Below are positions 34,870-42,335 of a stretch of DNA of 52,291 nt, piece by piece (within the stretch, counting starts at the first letter, position 1; the number at the start of each line of letters is the position of its first letter). The DNA lies in NCBI RefSeq assembly GCF_020662265.1, contig NZ_VEWM01000058.1:1-52291 (forward strand). The letters run 5' to 3'. Both the position numbers and the translations under genes were made by a program. The notes under the pieces were generated by a model. That model ran no database searches. It was given only the letters and a program-made list of their open reading frames with translations, and was not told the DNA's origin. Origin of the DNA: Psychrobacter sp. I-STPA6b (GTDB taxonomy: Bacteria > Pseudomonadota > Gammaproteobacteria > Pseudomonadales > Moraxellaceae).

Positions 34870-37176
34870 TTAGGTGAGATGTTGAATTTCGAGACCAAGG
34901 TCTGCTTCAAGCTCACGTACCCGAGCTTCAAGCTCTTCAATCCTAAGCACATGACGGTTTGGAACAGTGACCAATGGTAACTCATTTAGTTTACCATGAA
35001 CTCGCTTCGGTTTGTTGTTTTCCCATATGGTAGCGTATAGCTCTTCGTCGTCATCTTGTCCCCATGAGCCGTAGTAGAATAAATCTTCTGGTGGCTCATC
35101 TTTGACATGTGTTTTCATAAACTCATCATAAGGCACGCCACGTTTTAGACGAGCTTGACGCTCTTCGTTACGCAGACGTTCTGTTGCCTCTTGGTCAACC
35201 ACAAAGGTTTCTTCATCCCAAACAACTTTATAGATGTTGGTTGCGGTATGTGCTGAGATACGATTGAGTTGCAAGTCGTCCATCACAAGCTCTGGGTCAC
35301 GCTCTAAGATGTCACCATAGCCACCACCAGAGCCTTGCGAAATCATGTACAGCTCACCTTCTTGGCAACGCTCAAACTGTAAGCCCATGTGATAGGTGAT
35401 GTAGTCGCCACCTTCAAAAGGACGCTCATTCATGATGCGTTCAATAGATAGGTTAAACTGGCTGGGGTCATTTTTAATAATCTCATAGATATTAATATTT
35501 TTGACTATGGATAATGGATATGTTGGGCAACCATAACCACCAAACATTCCACCAACACTGGAGAACTTCGCACCAGAAGTAACGGTCATAAAGCCCCACT
35601 CAGGTGTGTTACGAGCAGCAACAATCATCTCATAGCCCATACCACCGCGATATTTACCAAAGCCTTGGTTGTCACGGACGATACGTTTTGAGACAAGCTG
35701 TAGGAAGGGTACTTCTTCTTCCATCACTTCTTGCTCACCAGTATCAGCCATGGCACAGAATAGAGGAGCAACAGCGTCTTCGCCATCTTTAAAGGCTTTT
35801 GCACCACCACCCATACCATTTAAGTCTGCACACAAGTTACCAACTTGTTCACCATGTTGTGTTTCACCACCCCATAAGAAGTCATTAATCTGGTTAAACC
35901 ATGGAGCAATGACGTTGGCGTATTTATTAGGCATTGAGAACTGTAGTTTTGCATAAGCAGCTTGCAATGCAGTAAAGCCACGGAACGATGCTTGCAAGTT
36001 TTGTCCTGTTGGTGCGTCATAGCTACAGTCAGCCCATGTACCTTCATCACTGATAAACTCAATCGGTGATAATGCCCCTGTTGAGCGTGGTAGGTCAGGC
36101 CACCAATAAGATAATACCGCTTGGGCAAAGAAGGCTTTGGTCGATGCTAGTGGTGAGTTAATCGCACGGTTTAGGATTTCAGGACCTGTACCACGCAAGT
36201 CACAAACCATTGTGTCGCCTTTAACGGTGATTTTACAGGCAAACTTAATCAAGATGTTTTCTTTTAAGGTTGAGTCAACAAACTGATTAACAGTGACCGT
36301 ACCATCTGGCATGGCATCAATACGGCGACGTACTTCTTCTTCCACGTCCTCAACGGTCATGCGAATCGCACCGATGAATGCGTCTAGACCATGCTCTTCG
36401 ATAGAGCGGTCAACGATTTCCATCACACGGCGTACCGCACCCATTTTCACTTTAATATCCGCAAGCATAAGCTTAGGGTCACGTGTTGAGTGCTGTAAGA
36501 AGGTTAATAAGTCACGGCGTACTTTACCACGCTCAACGATTTTCATTGGTGAGCCACGTAAGCCATCATCAAATGGGGTTTCTGAACCTGATGGCATACC
36601 ACCCGGCTCACAGGCACCGTTTTCACCTTCGTGAATAGTTGCACCTACCCATGCCACCACTTCACCATTACGGATAACGGGTGTTAGTAGTGATTGGTCA
36701 GTGTTATGCACACAGCCAAAGCGTGCATCATTATGGAAGAAACCATCACCTGGGTTGATACCAACGGTAGGCTCATCTTTCCAGTATTTCATGATGTAGC
36801 GAATGGGGTGATGCAGTACCGCTGAGAAGGCGATAACACCACGGTTTGACATATAGCAAACGTCACCTTGTGCAGTATAAACGGCAACTGATAAGTCCGC
36901 CCATTTCGCACCCGGAGCTGCCCCCATACTTTCACACATCTCGAAAGCTTCATCGAGTGAACCAACCAATCTGCGACGAATACGGTCGTATAAAATGGGG
37001 TCACTACCTTTAGCGATGACTTCTTTTTCTAGCTCAGAACGCTCTGAGATAGAGTGGTGACGCATAATTTCTGGGTCAGGACCCAAAAACAAGGTCGTTT
37101 CATTCATGAAATCTTCAACCCATGCTTTTTCTTCATCGGTCAATTCACGTTTTGGATTGTATGTATCTGTAGTCAT
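34870..37176 (-). CDS. HyuB-type catalytic subunit of an ATP-dependent ketone carboxylase (acetone/acetophenone type)
   Basis: 768 aa (about 86 kDa) from the ATG at 37176, behind AGGGAG; it then begins MTTDTYNPKRELTDEEKAW. It resembles the large subunit of acetone carboxylase (AcxB, about 776 aa) and the HyuB-type subunit of acetophenone carboxylase, which carboxylate the ketone using phosphorylated intermediates. Visible segments are GDGFFHNDARFGCVHNTDQ (the metal-site Asp/His region of HyuB proteins), GATIHEGENGACEPGGMPSGSETPFDDG by segment, NSPLASTKAFFAQAVLSYWW, and SQGSGGGYGDILERDPE near the C-terminus. The gap behind the HyuA-type gene is 10 bp, so the two are coupled. Confidence 0.88.
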   Translation of the reverse strand: MTTDTYNPKRELTDEEKAWVEDFMNETTLFLGPDPEIMRHHSISERSELEKEVIAKGSDPILYDRIRRRLVGSLDEAFEMCESMGAAPGAKWADLSVAVYTAQGDVCYMSNRGVIAFSAVLHHPIRYIMKYWKDEPTVGINPGDGFFHNDARFGCVHNTDQSLLTPVIRNGEVVAWVGATIHEGENGACEPGGMPSGSETPFDDGLRGSPMKIVERGKVRRDLLTFLQHSTRDPKLMLADIKVKMGAVRRVMEIVDRSIEEHGLDAFIGAIRMTVEDVEEEVRRRIDAMPDGTVTVNQFVDSTLKENILIKFACKITVKGDTMVCDLRGTGPEILNRAINSPLASTKAFFAQAVLSYWWPDLPRSTGALSPIEFISDEGTWADCSYDAPTGQNLQASFRGFTALQAAYAKLQFSMPNKYANVIAPWFNQINDFLWGGETQHGEQVGNLCADLNGMGGGAKAFKDGEDAVAPLFCAMADTGEQEVMEEEVPFLQLVSKRIVRDNQGFGKYRGGMGYEMIVAARNTPEWGFMTVTSGAKFSSVGGMFGGYGCPTYPLSIVKNINIYEIIKNDPSQFNLSIERIMNERPFEGGDYITYHMGLQFERCQEGELYMISQGSGGGYGDILERDPELVMDDLQLNRISAHTATNIYKVVWDEETFVVDQEATERLRNEERQARLKRGVPYDEFMKTHVKDEPPEDLFYYGSWGQDDDEELYATIWENNKPKRVHGKLNELPLVTVPNRHVLRIEELEARVRELEADLGLEIQHLT

Positions 37177-37186
37177 GGTTATCTCC

Positions 37187-39343
37187 CTATGATTTTTTTG
37201 CACTACCTTGAGTAGCGTTGTCCTTTAATAGCCACACTGCACCTTGAGGTGTGGGCTCAATCCGCCAGTTTCTTTCAATCAGATACGTCGTACTTTCTGT
37301 CGTAATAATGGCAGGTCCATGTACCACATATTTCTCACTTAATGCTGTGGCATCATAAACAGGCGTTTCTACGGCTTTATCTTCACCAACGAAGTGAGCT
37401 TTACGATGAGTCACTGGTGTCGGCTCAGTACGCTCTCCTGCGTACTCCAATTCATCAAAGCGTACCACTTCACCATCAATGTATGAGGCAACACGAATGG
37501 TTTGCACACGTACACCAGCTTCTGGGGCTTCGATACCTTTACCATAACGGTCAGCATAGATGTCAGAGAATGTACGGATAACATGCAATACATCACCAAC
37601 GTTTTCAATGCGATTGATATCTAGAGCAACCGAAGTGGTGACACGTTGGTTACCATAACGCATGTCTAGCTCTAAGCCATGCTCAACTTTTTCCACATCA
37701 TAGCCTTGACGGACTAAGTCTTCACGGCCTTTTTTCTCAAGCTCTTCGACATAACCGTTAAAGCGGTCATATTCATCAAACAAGGTGCGTGATAATGGCT
37801 CATATAGCACCACATAAGCACTACGCTCATGAATGTGCAATGGTTTCATGTTACCTGCACCCAGTGCTGAGAATACTGAGGCAAATGGAGGGAATAAGAT
37901 TTTTGAAATACCAGCTTGGTTGGCAATACCACAAGCATGTAATGGACCATTACCACCATAAGCAACCATGGTGAAGTCTTCGACCACACCACCGTTACTT
38001 CTTAGCTCCATCTCGATACCAATCGCCATTTGCTCATCAACACTGCGTTTGATGATTTTAGCAACTTCAATGACGTCTAAATCAAGCTCATCACAAAGCT
38101 GTTCTTCAATCACAAAACGTGAACGTTTTGGATTTAGCTTAATAAAGCCATTGGCATAGTTTTCTGGGTCTAAGTAACCAAGCAGTAAGTCAGCGTCAGT
38201 TACGGTTGGGTATAAGCCACCACGGTCATAACAGGCAGGACCGGGGTCAGAACCTGCTGATTCAGGACCAATTTTCACAGCTTTGTGAATACGGTCAAAG
38301 CTGGCAATCGAACCACCACCTGCACCTAGCGTATTTAGGTGAATCATAGGTACACAGACTAACCAACGTCCAATAACAGGATGGAAGTCATAGTGCTTAA
38401 CACCACCTTCAGGCACCAGACCAATATCAAATGATGTACCACCCATGTCCATAGTCACAACGTCACCAATACCAGTACTTTCTGATAAATGCTGAGCCCC
38501 ACCAACCCCTGCGATAGGTCCTGAGTGGATGGTTTGTAGTGCGTCAGTTGAGTTTGACTGAGCCATACCGCCTGAGTTATGCACCACAAGCATGGGCTTT
38601 TCATAACCTGAAGTACGCAAGTTACCTGATAACTGGTTTAAGGCATTAAACATGATGGCGTGCAAGAAAGCGTCAATAATCGCTGTTTTTGCCCGTACAT
38701 ATTCACCTTTACGACCAGATACTTGGCTACTTAAGATGACTGGAATTGAACCCAATTCGTGAGCGGGATATTCTTCCAAGATGGTTTCTAATACCAACTG
38801 TTCATGCTCTGGATTTTCTGTCGCATTAACCAAAGCAACCACAATCGCTTCTGCACCGTTACTAATCAGCTCACGTACCTGTTCGCGTACGTCTTCTTTT
38901 TGTAGTGGTACTAGCACTTCACCGATGGTATCAATACGCTCTTTGATGGAACGTACCATGTTGCGAGGTACGATAGGCTCAGGGCGTTCTGCATCTGCCA
39001 TATCCCCTTGTTTGATAGGGTCTAAACCTTCACCATAGCCTTTTGAGCGTGAAATGTGAATGGTGTCTTCAAAGCCATGAGTGACGATCGCAGCAACACG
39101 AGGACCTTTACCTTCAATCAAAGCGTTAGTACCCAATGTGGTTGCATAACGTACTGAATCGACTTCTTTTAACACTTGCTCACGCGTTAAGCCGGCACGT
39201 TTACACGCATTATCAAGTGCGTTGTTAAACCCTAAAGCTAAGTTGTGGTGAGTGGTTAGTGACTTTGACTCAATGTATAAGTCGTCCCATGCGAAAAAGC
39301 AGTCGGTGAATGTACCACCAATATCAACAGATATTCTTTTCAT
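37187..39343 (-). CDS. HyuA-type ATPase subunit 1 (718 aa) of the ketone carboxylase
   Basis: The acetokinase/Hsp70/actin-fold subunit that phosphorylates substrate and/or bicarbonate. At 718 aa it has the length of AcxA of acetone carboxylase. Motifs are DIGGTFTD at residues 7-14 (the phosphate-1 loop), TTLGTNALIEGKGPR, MDMGGTSFDIG (phosphate-2), HLNTLGAGGGSIASFD, GPESAGSDPGPACYDRGG and TVTDADLLLGYLDPENY. A strong GGGGGAG ribosome-binding site precedes the ATG. It lies between the gamma-type and HyuB-type genes with 14- and 10-bp gaps. All ATP-site motifs look intact. Confidence 0.9.
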   Translation of the reverse strand: MKRISVDIGGTFTDCFFAWDDLYIESKSLTTHHNLALGFNNALDNACKRAGLTREQVLKEVDSVRYATTLGTNALIEGKGPRVAAIVTHGFEDTIHISRSKGYGEGLDPIKQGDMADAERPEPIVPRNMVRSIKERIDTIGEVLVPLQKEDVREQVRELISNGAEAIVVALVNATENPEHEQLVLETILEEYPAHELGSIPVILSSQVSGRKGEYVRAKTAIIDAFLHAIMFNALNQLSGNLRTSGYEKPMLVVHNSGGMAQSNSTDALQTIHSGPIAGVGGAQHLSESTGIGDVVTMDMGGTSFDIGLVPEGGVKHYDFHPVIGRWLVCVPMIHLNTLGAGGGSIASFDRIHKAVKIGPESAGSDPGPACYDRGGLYPTVTDADLLLGYLDPENYANGFIKLNPKRSRFVIEEQLCDELDLDVIEVAKIIKRSVDEQMAIGIEMELRSNGGVVEDFTMVAYGGNGPLHACGIANQAGISKILFPPFASVFSALGAGNMKPLHIHERSAYVVLYEPLSRTLFDEYDRFNGYVEELEKKGREDLVRQGYDVEKVEHGLELDMRYGNQRVTTSVALDINRIENVGDVLHVIRTFSDIYADRYGKGIEAPEAGVRVQTIRVASYIDGEVVRFDELEYAGERTEPTPVTHRKAHFVGEDKAVETPVYDATALSEKYVVHGPAIITTESTTYLIERNWRIEPTPQGAVWLLKDNATQGSAKKS

Positions 39344-39357
39344 AATGTTCTCCCCCT

Positions 39358-39810
39358 TTATAGTTTTTTCGGTGCACGATGATGACCATGACCGTGATGA
39401 CGACAGCCTTCACGTAAGTCAACTTGTGCATTTTCACCTGGACCATAGTTAACAATTTCTTCAGGATCTTCGCCAATCTCTTCCCAACGGCGGCGTAAAT
39501 CGTCGATATCCCAAAGCATATCAATGGTGGGCGGGTGTCCTGGTGGTACATACTCAGTTTCGATTTGTGTACCACAACCGGGGCAGTAATACTCGTAGAT
39601 ACGGCAATAATTCGGATCTGGCGAGAATGTATATTTGTAACGTTTTGGATCAATTACTGGTGGGTGAATCTCTTCTGGGTTACGGTCGTAAACCAATGTA
39701 CCTTTTTTATAGGTATCTCGAGCATCACCAAAATCATGCTCACAGATACGACATACCCAACGTTCGCTGTCTAAATCGATCAGCAAATACTCTGTCATTG
39801 GAACTCTCAT
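39358..39810 (-). CDS. Gamma-type zinc-ribbon subunit of the ketone carboxylase (Acetone_carb_G family)
   Basis: 150 aa (about 17 kDa). Two CxxC pairs, C20-C23 (WVCRICEHD) and C76-C79 (YYCPGCGTQ), form a likely zinc ribbon, as in AcxC and ApcB. Other family-like segments are DPKRYKYTFSPDPNYCRIYEYY and YVPPGHPP. The C-terminus carries a His-rich tail CRHHGHGHHR (136-145), which I do not recall from AcxC and which may bind an extra metal. AGAAGGAAA precedes the ATG at 39810. It lies between the two HyuA-type genes, the order A-gamma-A'-B. Confidence 0.88.
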   Translation of the reverse strand: MRVPMTEYLLIDLDSERWVCRICEHDFGDARDTYKKGTLVYDRNPEEIHPPVIDPKRYKYTFSPDPNYCRIYEYYCPGCGTQIETEYVPPGHPPTIDMLWDIDDLRRRWEEIGEDPEEIVNYGPGENAQVDLREGCRHHGHGHHRAPKKL

Positions 39811-39883
39811 TGAATTTTTCCTTCTATTAGATTTATTTCCTAGTTGGCTTTTACTCTAAATATCCTAAGAGTTACTATTAGGT

Positions 39884-41803
39884 TTAAGCATTGTCAGTTA
39901 AGATAAGGTCGCCTGCATCAGTGACCACAAAACTCCAGCCCTTAGTAACACGAGCGGTAAAGAATGGGCCTTCAACAATGGCAGGTCCTTGTGCTGAGGC
40001 GTTAGCGTCTTGGTCATCAAGCACATACACAGGCACGTCTTTTTCACCCTCATCTTTTATCAACACTTTGCGAGTGCCAGAGGCTTTGGCTTCAACATTA
40101 TTACTGCCATCAGGTAATGTCGCATCTAAGGTTGGGTGTGCTAACTCATAGCTTGCTTCTAATACCAAAATCCGTCTTTGGTCATCGGTATGATTGGCAT
40201 CTTCTTCTAGGGTTAAGCGTGTATCTTCACTACCATCAGCGTTTTCAACAATCACACTCCAGTGAACGTCACAATCATCTTTAAGTGAGTAACCTTCTTG
40301 GTACATGTGGCGTTTGGCTTGTTTAAGCAGACGTTTTCTTGAATGCTGCATTTCTTCGTCACTAAAGCCTGTGATGTCCTCTTCAAACTCTTGCGAGACG
40401 TTAGAGAAACTTAGACCATAAGCTGAGAAAATCGCTGCCAATTTTGGAATGATGACTCGCTTGATACCTGCTTTACGAGCAGCTTGACAGGCACTCATTG
40501 GACCACCGCCACCAAAGGCTGCTAGTACCGTTTCATCACCATCATGTTTCCAATCTTTAAAGCTGTCTGCCATCTTAGTTGCAAAGGCTTCTTGCATTAA
40601 GAATAGGGCCTCTTCAACACTAACCCCTAATGGGTCGGCAACATTGGCTTTAATGACTTGGCGAGAACGCTCAGTATCAAGGTTTAGCTCACCATTTAAG
40701 TAAGTTGATGGGTCTAGGATACCTAATAGTAAGTTCACATCAGTAATGGTTGCTTCTTTGCCCCCAAAGCCAAAACACGCAGGGCCGGGTGCAGCACCCA
40801 CACTCTCTGGGCCAACTTCGATTTTGCCATCTTTAGCACGAATGATAGAGCTACCACCCACACCGTAAGAACGCACATCACTTAGCTCAAATGAGGTAGC
40901 GATGCCTTCAACCTTACCGCGACGGTCAGCAACAATACTTAAATTATCCACTGCACCAATGTCACTGGTTGTACCACCGACGTCAATCATCAATACATGG
41001 TTAAAGCCGTAAGCTTCTGCCAATGCACGCGTACCTTCCAAACCGCCACGAGGGCCTGAAGAATAGGTTTTTAATGCCACAGATTTGGCAACACGAGATG
41101 ATGCACCATCATTGCGATAAATAAGTAGTGGGTTTTTCACCTTATGGGCTCTTAGTCTGTTTTCAGCAGAATATAAGAAGTTTTCTAAGGTTGGATGTAA
41201 GAAAGTATTGATAATGGCTGACCAAATACGTCTTTCACGAGAAGGGTCAGTGGTAAACTCCCATGAGAACAAGACAGGTACAGAGCCTAGCAAATGACGA
41301 GGGAAACGTAGTAAGAAGAAATGCTTATATTCCTTCTCTTTTTCCTTATCGTGGATGGCAATGACCAAACGTTCTGCACCAGCAGTGGTCAAGTCATTAA
41401 TTGCAGCGACCAACGTCTGATCCATCTCTTCATGATCATCGGTCTGTTTTAAGACAGCAACACGGTCGCCAACAAGACTTTTGAACATGTCTTTTTCAGC
41501 GTCTGTTTTGTTAAGTCTTTCGACAAGGTCTGCTTCATCAGTAATCAAGCCAATTTTAGGGCCTTTACGCTCAACAAGTGCGTTAGTACCTTGAGTTGAT
41601 GAATAACGAATTAAAGAACTGTTATGTAAAAGGGTGGCAAAACTGCCTTCACCATACACAACTTTGGCCGCTTTGTTGATACCTTCAAAAAAGCATTCTG
41701 AGAGATCAATCGGGGTGGTGAGCGTTTTGGTGTAATACACCTCATCTTTACCGACGACACAGATGTCTGTCAGTGTGCCCCCGTTATCGATATTTATGAG
41801 CAT
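39884..41803 (-). CDS. HyuA-type ATPase subunit 2 (639 aa) of the ketone carboxylase
   Basis: 639 aa (about 70 kDa) from the ATG at 41803, behind AAGGGAG; the product then begins MLINIDNGGTLTDICV with the phosphate-1 loop at the extreme N-terminus as in relatives. An upstream in-frame ATG at 41872 would add 23 residues without family likeness. Further motifs: TQGTNALVERKGPK, MIDVGGTTSDIG, SYGVGGSSI, VGPESVGAAPGPACFGFGG and ITDVNLLLGILDPS. It is clearly a paralogue of the 718-aa subunit, not a copy of it. AcxABC enzymes lack a second HyuA chain; acetophenone carboxylase has one of about this size (ApcA). First gene of the operon. Confidence 0.88.
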   Translation of the reverse strand: MLINIDNGGTLTDICVVGKDEVYYTKTLTTPIDLSECFFEGINKAAKVVYGEGSFATLLHNSSLIRYSSTQGTNALVERKGPKIGLITDEADLVERLNKTDAEKDMFKSLVGDRVAVLKQTDDHEEMDQTLVAAINDLTTAGAERLVIAIHDKEKEKEYKHFFLLRFPRHLLGSVPVLFSWEFTTDPSRERRIWSAIINTFLHPTLENFLYSAENRLRAHKVKNPLLIYRNDGASSRVAKSVALKTYSSGPRGGLEGTRALAEAYGFNHVLMIDVGGTTSDIGAVDNLSIVADRRGKVEGIATSFELSDVRSYGVGGSSIIRAKDGKIEVGPESVGAAPGPACFGFGGKEATITDVNLLLGILDPSTYLNGELNLDTERSRQVIKANVADPLGVSVEEALFLMQEAFATKMADSFKDWKHDGDETVLAAFGGGGPMSACQAARKAGIKRVIIPKLAAIFSAYGLSFSNVSQEFEEDITGFSDEEMQHSRKRLLKQAKRHMYQEGYSLKDDCDVHWSVIVENADGSEDTRLTLEEDANHTDDQRRILVLEASYELAHPTLDATLPDGSNNVEAKASGTRKVLIKDEGEKDVPVYVLDDQDANASAQGPAIVEGPFFTARVTKGWSFVVTDAGDLILTDNA

Positions 41804-42335
41804 TATGGTTTCACTCCCTTGATTATTTAGGTGGTGTTCTAAAACATGCCACTTTATTCCCAGTGTTGCCATAAGATTGGCAGAAGGAAGACGTGGGTAA
41901 TAAAGCTGTGTATTTGAGCTAATGGCTCAACAAAAACAGCATGATTTTAGAGACACTTCCGATGTTTGTTTTATATGGTCGATTAAATCCTTCTCATCAA
42001 CCAGCCTTGCTCTCAACTAATTAATAACTATCATCATGTTATGAAATAGTGGGCATATAAATTGAGAACGAGTTAATAATAACAAGAGTGACGGTGTAGC
42101 GAACTACACAAGTGGGTAATAATTAGGGTAAAAACGGGTAGTCATACATGGGTAGCATGACAAAACAGCCAAAAAATGTTGATGATTAAGCAATATTTTT
42201 TGACTAAAGGTGATTTTGTTTGATTTGAAAGGGCATTATTTTCAATACTACTTTTAGCATTTTATAAAAATAATGTTATAACATAACAATATCATATCAA
42301 AACCAACTTCGCAACCCATGTGTTAACAGATAGCC
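41804..42335 (-). promoter_or_regulatory. Control region of the carboxylase operon
   Basis: 532 bp between the regulator stop and the first carboxylase gene. It holds the GGGTA repeats (42114-42154 and 41895-41899), a stem with TTCG loop on the minus strand (GTGTAG/CTACAC, 42094-42109) and a 12-bp palindrome ATGTTATAACAT (42273-42284). I found no sigma-54 box and no clear -35/-10 pair. No gene is visible. Confidence 0.55.
42114..42154 (-). promoter_or_regulatory. Four GGGTA direct repeats, candidate regulator-binding array
   Basis: GGGTA starts at 42114, 42126, 42136 and 42150 (TACCC on the operon strand); a fifth copy is at 41895. The 11-mer GTGGGTAATAA occurs at both 42112 and 41893. MalT-type activators bind short asymmetric direct repeats, so these are candidates for sites of the adjacent regulator. 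Confidence 0.45.

Noticed and set aside
42094..42109. Stem with TTCG loop as terminator of the regulator gene
   Set aside because: It is only 6 bp, has no T-run behind it, and lies more than 220 bp past the regulator stop.
41804..42335. Sigma-54 promoter for the carboxylase operon, as in AcxR-controlled acetone carboxylase
   Set aside because: I found no GG-N10-GC box at proper spacing on the operon strand, and the adjacent regulator is MalT-type, not a sigma-54 activator.
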